Positions 9,531 through 20,059 of a stretch of 64,000 nucleotides of DNA are shown here, in pieces. Positions within the stretch are counted from its first letter, which is position 1. Each line of letters starts with the position of its first letter. The DNA lies in assembly GCA_903832055.1 (NCBI GenBank), contig CAILAC010000017.1:1-64000 (forward strand), written 5' to 3'. The notes beneath the pieces are model-generated. The model did not search any database and had not been told where the DNA came from. It saw nothing but the letters and a program-made list of their open reading frames with translations. The stretch is from an uncultured Acidobacteriota bacterium (GTDB lineage: Bacteria > Acidobacteriota > Terriglobia > Terriglobales > Acidobacteriaceae). The position numbers and the translations under genes were made by a program.

Positions 9531-10928
9531 CTAATCCCCCGGCCCCACCAAAAACTGCTCCAGCTTCCCATCCGGATACGTGTAGGTAGTCAGTGAAAGA
9601 CGCTTCCCCGGATACACCACGCGAAACGCACGAAACGTCATCCCGCCCCGCAGCTCATCACCCACCTGCTTCAGTGTCAACGGCTCCCCCAGCGGCCCCA
9701 GACTGTCTTCGAAATCCTTGACCGTCTGCTCCGAAAAATAGTCGTTCAGATTCGGTGCTAGCAGCCTGCGGTCAATCTTTCCCTTCAGCAGATCGCGATA
9801 TATCCCCAAAACAAGCGCCTCGGCCTCTGTCGGCTTTCCACCCGCCACCGCCGCAGCCACCAGTTGCGCAATCGCCTCCGCCCCGCCAGCCATATGATTC
9901 GTCAGCACCGCCACAGCCGCGCCATCATCCACCAGCACCTCGTTGTCTGAAACAAACCCCGTCACCTCGCCCGAGTGCTCAATCGACCTGTGCCCATCCC
10001 GCGTCGTCACCTCCACGCCCAGGCCGTACTTCGTTCCCGTACCATCCTTGAGCTTGATCTCGGTGAACATCGCGTCATAGCTCTCCGGCTTCAGCACCGT
10101 CCGCCCTATCAGGCTCGCATCCCACAGCGCCAGGTCATGCGCCGTCATCGCCAACTCCCCGGCCGCAAACATCCACCCCCGCCCTTCCTTCGGCGCAAGC
10201 CTCAGCGGTCCCAGCGCCGCCCTTACATACGGCGTCGCATCCGGCGAAGTCAGCTTTTCCTCATCCGAATTCCACACCGACCTCATCCCCAGCGGACGGA
10301 AGATATGCTCACCCAGAAAATCCATCAGCTTCTGCCCACTTACCCGCTCCACAATCAGCCCGGCAATCACAAAATTCGTATTTGAATACTGCCACTTCGT
10401 CCCCGGCTCAAAGTCCAGCGGCTTCTTCGCCCACGTATCCAGAATCTGCTGCGCCGTCGCCGGCTGCATCATCGGCGTCATCAGGTAGTCCTCGGGCCAG
10501 TAATCCTGATACCCCGACGTGTGGCTCAGAATTTGCCGGATCGTCACCTCATCCCCGCGCGTGAGCCCCGGCACATACTTCCCCACCGCGTCGTCCAGCT
10601 TCAACTTGCCCTGCTCCTGCAAAATCAAAATCGCCGCCGCCGTAAACTGCTTCGAAACCGACCCAATCGAATAGCGCATATCCGGCGTCGCCTTCAGATC
10701 CGGGCTCAGATGCGCCAGCCCATAGGCGTGGGTATAAACAACCTTCCCGCCCTCGACCACCGCCACAGAAGCAGAAGGCACCCCGCGTTGCTCCAGCACC
10801 TGCCCCGCAATCCGGTCAATCCGCGCCTTCAACCCCGCGTCAATCGTATCCACCACCTGCGCCCTGCCCTGCACGGAAGCGGCAACACCAATCGCCATTC
10901 CCAAAACAATCAAACCATTTCGCTTCAT
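9531..10928 (-). CDS. Serine hydrolase, beta-lactamase/PBP (class C-like) family
   Basis: A 465-residue secreted member of the beta-lactamase-related serine hydrolase family. The signal peptide is MKRNGLIVLGMAIGVAASVQGRAQ. The SxxK motif is SVSK (in YSIGSVSKQFTAAAI), the YxN motif is YSN (KWQYSNTNFVIAGLI), and a HSG triad lies later (IEHSGEVTGF). The family includes esterases, D-aminopeptidases and class C beta-lactamases, so antibiotic hydrolysis should not be assumed. A C-terminal extension of about 100 residues resembles the small beta domain of many relatives. It lies 48 bp after the SpoIIE phosphatase genes in the same direction. Confidence 0.9.
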   Translation of the reverse strand: MKRNGLIVLGMAIGVAASVQGRAQVVDTIDAGLKARIDRIAGQVLEQRGVPSASVAVVEGGKVVYTHAYGLAHLSPDLKATPDMRYSIGSVSKQFTAAAILILQEQGKLKLDDAVGKYVPGLTRGDEVTIRQILSHTSGYQDYWPEDYLMTPMMQPATAQQILDTWAKKPLDFEPGTKWQYSNTNFVIAGLIVERVSGQKLMDFLGEHIFRPLGMRSVWNSDEEKLTSPDATPYVRAALGPLRLAPKEGRGWMFAAGELAMTAHDLALWDASLIGRTVLKPESYDAMFTEIKLKDGTGTKYGLGVEVTTRDGHRSIEHSGEVTGFVSDNEVLVDDGAAVAVLTNHMAGGAEAIAQLVAAAVAGGKPTEAEALVLGIYRDLLKGKIDRRLLAPNLNDYFSEQTVKDFEDSLGPLGEPLTLKQVGDELRGGMTFRAFRVVYPGKRLSLTTYTYPDGKLEQFLVGPGD

Positions 10929-10976
10929 CGGATTTCTTCCCTCTCAGTCATCTCCAGGACAAGGTACATCAACCCG

Positions 10977-12332
10977 CTACACCACCCGCGCCACCGTCAA
11001 CACCGTAATATCGTCATCCTGCCCAAAAGCCTGCGCCGCCTGCGCAATCGCCTCCGCAGGCAGCACACTTAGTTGCGCCGTACGCTCAAAGCCATAAAGC
11101 TCACCAGCCTTGTTGCGCGCTTCCACCACGCCATCGGTCATCAGCGTCAATTGCTCTCCCGTTTCCAGCATCCTCGTGCTCTCGGAATACAGTGCATCCG
11201 TCGCCAGCCCCAGCGGCAAACCATTCTCCAGCGCGACCTCGTGGCCATTCAGATAAGGAGCAATATGCCCTGCGTTCGCCATTGTCAGTGTGCCGTTCGC
11301 ATCCGCGTGCAGCACCAGGCACGTCGTAAATCCGCCCCCAGCGTGCCCCAGCAGAGCACGATTCAGAGCCGCAAGTATCATCCCCGGCCGCGTGCTCGCT
11401 TCCACCGCCATACGCAGCGCACCAACCAGCAAAGACACGGTGATTGCTGCCGGCATGCCCTTTCCGCTCACGTCTCCGATCACCACCAGCATTCCGTCCT
11501 GCGGCAGCGGCAGAATCTGAAAGAAGTCTCCGCCAACCTGCCCGAACGGCCAATATGCCGCGCCCACCTGAAAGCCCGGCGTCGCCGGCAGGCGGCGCGG
11601 AATCAGCGCCTCCTGCACAATGCGGCTCGCCTCCAACTCTGAGGAAAGCGCCTGTTTCGCGCGACGGTCTGCAATCAGCGCTTGCCCATAGATCACCAGC
11701 GCTGCGGCCCCAAAAGCAACAACGGCCGCCGAATTGAAACTCCAAAACCAGCCGCCGATTGTCAAACCGGAGGGCAGATGCCACTTTTCAAAGACCGATG
11801 AAAAAGTCGCCCAGCCCCTCACCAGAAACAGCGCGAAGAAAGCCGCGCGGATTCGTGCGTCCGCCCGCGTCTTTTGCGCCTGTGCCTGCAACAGCAGAAT
11901 GCCCAGCACAACCTGACACAAGAGGAACGTCGAGTTCCTCACCCAGGCAAACTGTGGAGACAACCCCAGGCCAACCACTGCAACCCCCACAACCGCCAAT
12001 ATCCATACCCACCTGCGCCGCCGCACCTGAAGCGCTTCCGCCGCAATGAATGGCAAAATGGGAGCCGATATAGATACCAGGATCCAGCGCGAGGGCTGCC
12101 CTCCGGAGTATGCCCAGAGCAAAGTCACTCCAAAACAAAACAGAAAAATTCCCGTGCTTCGAAACACCCGGAAATCCCTTGCCGAGAGCCAAATCAGCAA
12201 AAACGCGGCAGCCAACTCCAGGCCCAGCGTGCCGAGCACCAGGTCCGGCGTCCGCCGCCACTGCTCCGCTACCGAATAAGTTTCAAACCAAGGCACAAAA
12301 CCAACTGCCCACCCCACCATTGAAAGCATCAT
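10977..12332 (-). CDS. PP2C-type SpoIIE/RsbU serine phosphatase, membrane-anchored (paralogue 2)
   Basis: A 451-residue protein with six or seven hydrophobic segments in residues 1-225, then a SpoIIE-type phosphatase domain with FGQVGGDFFQILP, VVIGDVSGKGM, TMANAGHIAPY, LMTDGVVEA and FGQDDDITVLT. The Asp residues in these motifs bind the metal ions. RsbU-type enzymes dephosphorylate anti-sigma-factor antagonists in partner-switching pathways, so this is probably a membrane sensor controlling a sigma factor; no partner lies in the window. The start overlaps the stop of the upstream paralogue by ATGA, indicating translational coupling and a tandem duplication. Confidence 0.92.
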   Translation of the reverse strand: MMLSMVGWAVGFVPWFETYSVAEQWRRTPDLVLGTLGLELAAAFLLIWLSARDFRVFRSTGIFLFCFGVTLLWAYSGGQPSRWILVSISAPILPFIAAEALQVRRRRWVWILAVVGVAVVGLGLSPQFAWVRNSTFLLCQVVLGILLLQAQAQKTRADARIRAAFFALFLVRGWATFSSVFEKWHLPSGLTIGGWFWSFNSAAVVAFGAAALVIYGQALIADRRAKQALSSELEASRIVQEALIPRRLPATPGFQVGAAYWPFGQVGGDFFQILPLPQDGMLVVIGDVSGKGMPAAITVSLLVGALRMAVEASTRPGMILAALNRALLGHAGGGFTTCLVLHADANGTLTMANAGHIAPYLNGHEVALENGLPLGLATDALYSESTRMLETGEQLTLMTDGVVEARNKAGELYGFERTAQLSVLPAEAIAQAAQAFGQDDDITVLTVARVV

Positions 12333-13714
12333 GGCGCCACCAACCTGTTAAGCGTCAGCACGGTAATATCGTCATCCTGCCCAAAAGCCTGCGCCGCCTC
12401 CGCAATCGCCTCCGCAGTCCCGACACTCAACTCGGCTGTCCGCTCAAAGCCCAGCAACTCACCCTTCGTCGACCGCGCCTCCACCACCCCATCCGTTACC
12501 AGCGTCAACCAATCGCCCGCCCTGAAGGGAAAAGCAACCTCTGCATACTCCACATCTGCAGCCAGCCCCAGCGGCAGACCATTCTCCACGGTCAATTCCT
12601 TCCCAGAGACGTAGGGCGCAATATGGCCGGCATTCGCAACCGTCAGCGTTTCATCCGGGTCCAGTCGCACCACCAGGCAAGTCGTAAATCCTCCCCGGCT
12701 TCTCCCCTGCAATCGATGGTTCATTCCCCGCAAAATCGCCGCCGGACTCGTCGTCGTCTCGACCAAAGCCTGCAACTTTCCCAATAGCAGCGAAACCATC
12801 ATCGCCGCCTGCATGCCCTTCCCGCTCACATCCCCAATCACCACCAACACACCGCCGTCAGCAATCGGCAGAATCTGAAAAAAGTCTCCGCCCACCTCGC
12901 CAAAGGGCCGGTACACAGCGCTGATTGCGAATCCCGGAACCGCCGGAATCTCCTCCGGTACCAGCACCTGCTGCACCACTCTTGCCGACTCAAACTCGGT
13001 TGCCAGCCTTTGTTTCTCCGCCCGGTCGCGCATCAGTACCCGGGCAAGCACAATCAGCGTTGTGGCTCCCAGCACCGTCAGCGTCATCGCCGTTAAGCGA
13101 ACCCGCCATCCTCCGACATACAGAAAATTGTTCTGGCCGGTAAACCTCTGCGCAACCGGAAAGATCAGCATACGGACCAGAAAATGCAGCGACAAGGCCG
13201 CCGAAATCATCCGCTCCACCCGGCCGCCACGGCGGAAGCCGAGATAAATCAGGATCCCAAGAGGAATCTCCGACACAGCCCCAAGATCCCGTAATCCACC
13301 CAGCGACGGCACCCACGCCCCGACAAACACCAGAAAATAAAACGGCCAGAAGATGCGCGTCCAGCGCCGATTCCGAATGTTCAGCGCGTGCCCCGCCGCC
13401 TCCACAATCACGCCCACGGCCAGCGCACGCAGCGACCAGTCGATCGGGTCCGCCCCCGCGTACTCCATGAACTGTTCCAGCCCAAGCAGCATGTAGAAAA
13501 AACTGAGAATGCGAAATACCCGGAAGTCCCGGGCAACCAGCCACAACGAAAGAAACGCAATCGACAGCGAAATCTCGAGAACTCCCAGAATCAGGTCCGG
13601 GCTCTGATGCAGCCGGTCCGCCATCGACATGGGCGTAAGCAACGGATTAAGCGAAATCGGAAATTCGCCCGCTGCCAGCATGGCGGAGCATCCCACGGCC
13701 TCAAAAATCCTCAT
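12329..13714 (-). CDS. PP2C-type SpoIIE/RsbU serine phosphatase, membrane-anchored (paralogue 1)
   Basis: A 461-residue paralogue of the downstream gene. They share LVARDFRVFR-like membrane sequence, FGEVGGDFFQILP, VVIGDVSGKGMQAA, GGFTTCLVVRLD, ANAGHIAPY, ENGLPLGLA, TDGVVEARS and FGQDDDITVLT. The N-terminal half has several membrane segments and a short lead of about 30 residues. The gene begins 2 bp after the stop of the jelly-roll sensor gene. In related fused proteins an extracytoplasmic jelly roll, a membrane domain and SpoIIE form one chain, so this pair may be one sensor in two pieces. The likely target is an anti-sigma antagonist or similar phosphoprotein. Confidence 0.92.
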   Translation of the reverse strand: MRIFEAVGCSAMLAAGEFPISLNPLLTPMSMADRLHQSPDLILGVLEISLSIAFLSLWLVARDFRVFRILSFFYMLLGLEQFMEYAGADPIDWSLRALAVGVIVEAAGHALNIRNRRWTRIFWPFYFLVFVGAWVPSLGGLRDLGAVSEIPLGILIYLGFRRGGRVERMISAALSLHFLVRMLIFPVAQRFTGQNNFLYVGGWRVRLTAMTLTVLGATTLIVLARVLMRDRAEKQRLATEFESARVVQQVLVPEEIPAVPGFAISAVYRPFGEVGGDFFQILPIADGGVLVVIGDVSGKGMQAAMMVSLLLGKLQALVETTTSPAAILRGMNHRLQGRSRGGFTTCLVVRLDPDETLTVANAGHIAPYVSGKELTVENGLPLGLAADVEYAEVAFPFRAGDWLTLVTDGVVEARSTKGELLGFERTAELSVGTAEAIAEAAQAFGQDDDITVLTLNRLVAP

Positions 13715-13716
13715 CT

Positions 13717-14493
13717 CTATGCCCCCACCCGCGCCAGCGACAGCACATACACCGCCGCCCCCAGATATTCTTTCTGCTCCCGCAGAGACGCAAACAGCGA
13801 AAGTGCAATCAGCCCCGTCAGCAGGCAGAGGGCGATCAAACTCAACAAATCCCAGTCAAGATGACTTAGGACATAGGTCGCATCCCTGGCAGCTGCATCC
13901 GGGGCCGCTCCCTCCCCGCCGTAGAGATACAAGCCCGCTTCTGCCCCGATCCCAGTCGCGGTACCCGCACCTTGGGCGCCTGCGGGATTGATATGAAATC
14001 GCAGCGCCAGGACGAGTTCTCCACCACGGCCAACCACGCCTGCAGGAATCGAGAAATCTCGCAAGCGTGCCTGCTCCAGAAACATCGCTCCAGGAAATGC
14101 GCCACTTCCCCCAATTCGCACTCCGTTGGCGTATACCTCATAACTGCCTTCGACGCGCAAAACAGCTACAGAAAGATCGCGTGCATCCGGCCTGACCCGC
14201 AGATGCATCCGGTACCACCCATACCGAATGTCGTGAATCCCATACTCTGTGAGCGGCTTCTCGGCTGAAACCGTCCGCCACCCTGAATCATCCAACCCCG
14301 GCTGCGCCCAAGCCAGATCATCCCCCGCATGAAACAGCCACTCCGGCCCGAGCGTGACGCGCCCACCAACCTGCGAAGCATCCAATGCTCGCGGGCTCTG
14401 ACCTGCCGACACACTGCCACCCTGCCCCATCCCCGACGGAGCAAAGGCCAGCATCAACCACCAGCAGAATATCCAGAATGTACGACGGCGCAT
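13717..14493 (-). CDS. Extracytoplasmic jelly-roll sensor fragment with terminal membrane segments
   Basis: A 258-residue protein with a signal peptide (FWIFCWWLMLAFAPSG), a galactose-binding-like or 7TMR-DISM-type beta-sandwich (LGPEWLFHAGDDLAWAQPG, WRTVSAEKPL, YGWYRMHLRV, YEVYANGVRIG) and two hydrophobic segments at the end (LLSLIALCLLTGLIALSLF; YLGAAVYVLSLA). It stops in what looks like the middle of a membrane domain. The stop is preceded by a five-G tract (13722-13726, C on the plus strand), and the next gene starts 2 bp on, one frame over. Either it is a subunit that pairs with the next protein or a frameshift has split one gene. Confidence 0.7.
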   Translation of the reverse strand: MRRRTFWIFCWWLMLAFAPSGMGQGGSVSAGQSPRALDASQVGGRVTLGPEWLFHAGDDLAWAQPGLDDSGWRTVSAEKPLTEYGIHDIRYGWYRMHLRVRPDARDLSVAVLRVEGSYEVYANGVRIGGSGAFPGAMFLEQARLRDFSIPAGVVGRGGELVLALRFHINPAGAQGAGTATGIGAEAGLYLYGGEGAAPDAAARDATYVLSHLDWDLLSLIALCLLTGLIALSLFASLREQKEYLGAAVYVLSLARVGA

Positions 14494-14680
14494 GGCACCA
14501 ACTATAACAAGACACGCGCACGCTCTCCGCCTGTCTCACCCGCAAATGAGCCCGCTCCGGTTGAGCAGAACCTGACACACATGCGTCCCCGCCCAATTTG
14601 CTCGATGAATGCAATCATAGATACAGTGCCGAAAAGTAAACTACGTTCTGGCTCTGGCCACGGAACCACCAAGGACACAC

Positions 14681-15298
14681 ATGGATAAATTGATTGAAGG
14701 CCACAAGCACTTCCTCTCCGACGTCTTTCCCCCGCGCCGCGAACAGTACAAACTGCTCGCCGATCGCCAGAGCCCCCGCTGGCTTTTTATCACCTGCGCC
14801 GACTCCCGTATCGTCCCCGACCTCATTCTCGGGACTGACCCAGGCGACCTCTTCATCACCCGCAACGCAGGCAACATCGTCCCCGCTGGCAGCGAAGGCG
14901 ATGACGGCGTCGCCGCCACCATCGAGTACGCGGTCGAAGTCCTGCACGTGCGCCACATCATTCTCTGCGGACACTCAGACTGCGGTGCGCTCAAAGCCGC
15001 TCTCGACCACAAAAGCCTCAAAAACCTGCCCCGCGCCCGTCGCTGGCTCAACCACGTCGAGGGTGCCTTCACCCACAAGCAACCTCCAATCCCCGCAGAA
15101 GGCGAACACGCCGAACTGGCTGCACTCATCCGCGGAAACGTCATCGCCCAGCTCCTCAACCTGCGTACGCAGCCCTCCGTCACTCGCGCCGCAGCCAACG
15201 GCGAACTCCAGGTCCACGGCTGGTACTACGACATCCTGAGTGGCAACATCGAACAATACGACGAGCAGCAGCGCAAATTCCTCCCGCTCGTCAGCTAA
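14681..15298 (+). CDS. Beta-class carbonic anhydrase
   Basis: A 205-residue cytoplasmic zinc enzyme that interconverts CO2 and bicarbonate. The zinc ligands are visible: C39 and D41 in CADSR, then H98 and C101 in GHSDCGA; the Asp41/Arg43 dyad is intact. FITRNAGNIVP and AATIEYAVEVL are family motifs. The length is normal for the class. It stands alone between a minus-strand sensor gene and a minus-strand MBL hydrolase gene, with its own 187-bp upstream region. Confidence 0.97.
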   Translation: MDKLIEGHKHFLSDVFPPRREQYKLLADRQSPRWLFITCADSRIVPDLILGTDPGDLFITRNAGNIVPAGSEGDDGVAATIEYAVEVLHVRHIILCGHSDCGALKAALDHKSLKNLPRARRWLNHVEGAFTHKQPPIPAEGEHAELAALIRGNVIAQLLNLRTQPSVTRAAANGELQVHGWYYDILSGNIEQYDEQQRKFLPLVS

Positions 15299-15374
15299 CC
15301 CCCGATCTGCTTACCAACGCAACCGCCGTTGGCACCCTGAGCGCAGCGGCAGGCCTGCTTTTCACACCCCCCAC

Positions 15375-16472
15375 TCATCGCCACCACTCTGACCGCACTT
15401 CCTCCCGGCCCACCACCTCCGTCGGCTCCCCCGGCGTCGGCGACCAAAGTCGCAAACCCTCCTCCGCAAACATCGTCTCGATCGGCTCCCTCCAGCCATG
15501 CAGTGCCAGGTCAAACAGCCCCCAGTGAATCGGCATCAGCAACCCTGCGCCTCCCAGCTGCCCAAAGCTGCGCACCGCCCCCTCCGGCCCCATGTGAATG
15601 TCGGCCCACAACGGGTTTGAAGCGCCAATCTCCAGCATCGTCAGGTCAAACGGGCCAAACTCCGCGCCGATGTCACCCATCCCATCCCATTCCCCTGAAT
15701 CCGCGCCGTAGTAAACCCGGTGCCGCGGCCCCACCAGCGCAAACGATGCCCACAAAGTCTCAAACCGGTTAAACAGGCTCCGCCCTGAAAAATGCCGCGC
15801 CGGCAGCGCCGTAACCGTCACCTCTCCAACTCGCGCGCTCTCAGTCCAATCCAGCACCGTGCACCGCTCCGTCGCCACACCCAGTTCCTCAAGAATCTTC
15901 TCCACGCCGCACGCCGTAATCCAACGCGCATTGCGCAGATTCTCCAACCCCGCCAGCCGCCGTATCGTCTCCGCACCCAAATGATCGTAGTGATCATGCG
16001 AAACAATCACCGCATCAATCCGCGGCAACTCCTCCAGCGCCAGCGGAGCCGCAAAAAAGCGCTTCGGCCCAGCCCACCGCGATGGCGACGCCCGCTCCTC
16101 CCACACCGGGTCAATCAGCAGCCGCACGCCATCCATCTCAATCAGCGAGGTCGAGTGCCCCATCCACGTCACCCGCAGCCCGGATTCCGGCGCCGTCTCA
16201 TACACCCGCGCGTCCGTCTTGAACGGTCCCAGCGCCCCCTGCGGCACCCGCGCCGCCCGCCCAAAGAGCATCTCCGGTACCACGTCGAACATCATCGAAA
16301 ATCCGCCAATGCTCGTCGCCACCGGATTCAAAAACCGCCGCCCATCCCGCTTCGCTCGCTCTAAATTCATCCGCCCTGAACTCATCCTCTTTGGATGGAA
16401 CATCCTCCACGCAGATTCACCAAATCCCATTCCACTGAGCGCCTCAAACATCCAGCCGGGTGCCCCTTCCAT
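15375..16472 (-). CDS. MBL-fold metal-dependent hydrolase (UlaG/NAPE-PLD-like)
   Basis: A metallo-beta-lactamase-fold hydrolase of 365 residues. The metal-binding motif HDHYDHLG sits at residues 159-166, preceded by MGHSTSLIEMDGVRLLIDPVW. Later conserved elements are LPARHFSGR, YYGADSGEW and MPIHWGLFDLALHGWREP. This pattern fits the group containing lactonase UlaG and N-acyl-phosphatidylethanolamine phospholipase D; the N-terminal segment before residue 100 (PKRM, RRFLNPV) favours the NAPE-PLD-like side. The substrate is unknown. Internal Met codons at residues 8 and 35 are alternative starts. Confidence 0.85.
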   Translation of the reverse strand: MEGAPGWMFEALSGMGFGESAWRMFHPKRMSSGRMNLERAKRDGRRFLNPVATSIGGFSMMFDVVPEMLFGRAARVPQGALGPFKTDARVYETAPESGLRVTWMGHSTSLIEMDGVRLLIDPVWEERASPSRWAGPKRFFAAPLALEELPRIDAVIVSHDHYDHLGAETIRRLAGLENLRNARWITACGVEKILEELGVATERCTVLDWTESARVGEVTVTALPARHFSGRSLFNRFETLWASFALVGPRHRVYYGADSGEWDGMGDIGAEFGPFDLTMLEIGASNPLWADIHMGPEGAVRSFGQLGGAGLLMPIHWGLFDLALHGWREPIETMFAEEGLRLWSPTPGEPTEVVGREEVRSEWWR

Positions 16473-16625
16473 TCCGCGCTCTTTGCGGAATGGGTGGGAA
16501 CCACAAATCCCCTGGAGTCTTTTCTCCTGCCCTTGCCATTCTGGCTGTCATTCCCGTCAGGGAATCTGCTTCTCCCGCCTTCCAAGGCTGCCGACAATAA
16601 AGCTCAGAGAATCTACCGAGGCGCA

Positions 16626-16892
16626 ATGCACACGGAAATCACCGAAGCCTACGCCGAAGAACACTTCCTCGAAATCCTCAATAAAGTCGAGCAAGGCCAG
16701 AGCTTCAACATCACCACCAACGGCCGCCCAATCGCCGATCTTCGTCCCCCTGCCAAAGCAACCGCCGAAGTCATCGACGGCCTCATGCACCCCAAAACCA
16801 GCAGCATCTCTGGCGACGAAGTCCGCGCGAGCCGACATCCTCAACCCGGCGCGTTTGCATGCTCTGACAGCATACGATGCGACTTATTTTGA
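16626..16892 (+). pseudogene. Phd/YefM-like antitoxin, C-terminus out of frame over a toxin remnant
   Basis: Residues 1-68 look like a prevent-host-death antitoxin: HFLEILNKVEQGQSFNITTNGRPIADLRP is the DNA-binding part. After GDEVRA the frame runs through 20 residues (ending SDSIRCDLF) that do not resemble an antitoxin; this DNA in the next frame encodes the end of a PIN toxin. A deletion has therefore probably joined the antitoxin gene to the last part of its toxin gene. The N-terminal domain might still be made and bind DNA. Confidence 0.7.
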
Positions 16893-16992
16893 ACCAGCAA
16901 TCAGAACCAACGCCAATCTCTCCACCTTTGACCGCAGACTTGCAGAAGCCTACCGCGAGGCTGGCGGCCACATCTTCGGCGACCTGCCATGA
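16858..16992 (+). pseudogene. VapC-type PIN-domain toxin, C-terminal remnant
   Basis: In the frame one base on from the antitoxin, 44 residues read as the end of a VapC ribonuclease: LTAYDATYFEPAIRTN with a conserved acidic Asp, then LSTFDRRLAEAYREAG and GHIFGDLP. A whole toxin is about 130 residues, so the N-terminal two thirds with the first catalytic Asp are missing. No start codon is apparent. The remnant directly follows the antitoxin sequence and points to a decayed toxin-antitoxin locus. Confidence 0.7.
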
Positions 16993-17085
16993 ATCCCTTC
17001 CAAGCCTAAACCGGCTACTGATCGCAGTAGCCTGTCAGCCATGTCCTCTTTTGCTCCACTCTTAATGCATCTGCACTAAAGAAAA

Positions 17086-17111
17086 CTTGACAACAACTCA
17101 CTCACCCATCA
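17086..17111 (+). promoter_or_regulatory. HAIR-like HspR operator and heat-shock promoter of dnaK
   Basis: CTTGACA (17086-17092), seven bases, then ACTCACC (17100-17106) matches the HspR box CTTGAGT-N7-ACTCAAG in 10 of 14 positions with exact spacing. hspR lies 4 kb downstream. The same bases also resemble a sigma-32 promoter (CTTGAC, 13 bp, CCCAT at 17105-17109), and TTGACA (17087-17092) could be a housekeeping -35. Operator and promoter would overlap, as expected for repression released by heat. Inferred from sequence only. Confidence 0.55.
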
Positions 17112-17158
17112 AACTAGAGAAGTACAGATTTCAAGAATCCCCAGGCAGGTAACCCAAA

Positions 17159-19063
<1,905 letters not shown>

Positions 19064-19445
19064 GCGGAGCTAGCGGTGCTGGTAACGGGGTGGGCGACGA
19101 GGCTGTCGCCCACCCCGTTTGCTGTGTGACACGGGAATATCAGGCTTGTGACATTTTGGGAATTTTTCCGGGCTGGATTTTGTCAAGGAAGTTTGTTGGA
19201 TGCGGTTTGTCTTAGGGAACTTAGGTTTGCGGGAATTTGATTGGCTTGTGCATTGGCCCGGCTGCGAATATGCCGATCGCAAACATGAGATATTACACAC
19301 GAGATGACGCAGAGGATTCAGGACGGAGAGACGCGGCGGAGCGCTAGCCTGGAAGACAATGAATAGGGGTTGCTGGCGGCGGCTACGGGCTCCATTGAAC
19401 CCCATGTTTCAGAAGCGAGACATGGGGCTTCCTGCAGGCGGAGAA
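19064..19445. other. Gene-free stretch after dnaK, at the strand-composition switch
   Basis: No convincing gene in 382 bp. It begins with the dnaK hairpin and is then rich in G and T on the plus strand (19141-19200 has 19 G and 7 C). This is where the plus strand changes from C-rich to G-rich. Only one weak DnaA-box-like word was seen (TATTACACA, around 19293), so there is no direct evidence of an origin. Confidence 0.6.
19084..19119 (+). terminator. Strong hairpin after dnaK
   Basis: A perfect 15-bp stem: 19084-19098 (AACGGGGTGGGCGAC) pairs with 19105-19119, with loop GAGGCT. Only three T residues follow, so it is a stable stem with a minimal T-tract. It probably ends dnaK transcription. 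Confidence 0.75.
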
Positions 19446-19895
19446 TCAGGGGAGAGTGACGCGTTTGCCGTTGAGGGGTGAGGGGGGAAAGTTCTGGATC
19501 TCCTTGCCCGCGGGGTCGTAGAAGCGGCCTCCGAGGGTGCCGGCGAAGTTATCACCATTGACTTTGATCTCAAACGTGAGTTCGCCGCGACTTACATATT
19601 TGTGCGTCATGCGGTCCGCTGTGATTTCCATCCATTTGCCTTTGATCGAATTGCCTTCGGCTACCCAGACGCCCTTGCCGTCACTGTCGCTTGTCGTCGC
19701 ATCACCAGCATCGGGGTTGGCCTGCTGCATGGTGCCATCGGCGTTGAAGACATACATGTGGTATTGAAAGGGCGCTCCTGCATCGTCGACAAACCAGGCG
19801 CCTACGATGGGGTCGGGTTTGGCTTTGCATCCTGGCAGGGCGAGCAGGGCTATGAACAGCGGCGCAACGCCGAGAGTGAGCAGAATCTTCTTCAT
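19446..19895 (-). CDS. Small predicted lipoprotein
   Basis: A 149-residue protein with a lipoprotein signal: hydrophobic stretch LLTLGVAPLFIALLALPGC, where LPGC is the lipobox. The mature part reads like a small beta-barrel of lipocalin-like type (DPIVGAWFVDDAGAPFQYHMYVFNADGTM, VWVAEGNSIKGKW, FEIKVNGDNFAGTL). No enzyme motif is visible and I do not recognise a named family. It lies between dnaK and dnaJ but on the opposite strand, so a link to the heat-shock genes is doubtful. Confidence 0.75.
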   Translation of the reverse strand: MKKILLTLGVAPLFIALLALPGCKAKPDPIVGAWFVDDAGAPFQYHMYVFNADGTMQQANPDAGDATTSDSDGKGVWVAEGNSIKGKWMEITADRMTHKYVSRGELTFEIKVNGDNFAGTLGGRFYDPAGKEIQNFPPSPLNGKRVTLP

Positions 19896-20043
19896 CCGCC
19901 AAGTCTAAGGGGCCCGCAAGGGGGTGGCAAACCGTTTGAAGAGGCACGCATTGTGGCCAGGAACTCTTCTTTTTGGTCTGCGCAGCCGATAGAGCAAGTT
20001 GTTTGAAGATAATCGGATACGAGGCGGCGCAGATTGCCGTAAA

Positions 20044-20050
20044 CTTGAGT
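20044..20050 (+). promoter_or_regulatory. HspR half-site before dnaJ
   Basis: CTTGAGT, a perfect match to one arm of the HspR box, lies 9 bp before the dnaJ start. The second arm at the proper distance is not conserved, so this could be chance. Confidence 0.25.
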
Positions 20051-20059
20051 CAGGCGACT

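Noticed and set aside
9531-10928. Antibiotic-resistance beta-lactamase
   Set aside because: SxxK and YxN motifs are shared by esterases and peptidases of the family; a resistance role is not supported.
19064-19445. Replication origin with DnaA boxes at the composition switch
   Set aside because: Only one weak DnaA-box-like word was found, there is no AT-rich unwinding region and no dnaA or dnaN gene, so an origin is not annotated; only the skew change is reported.
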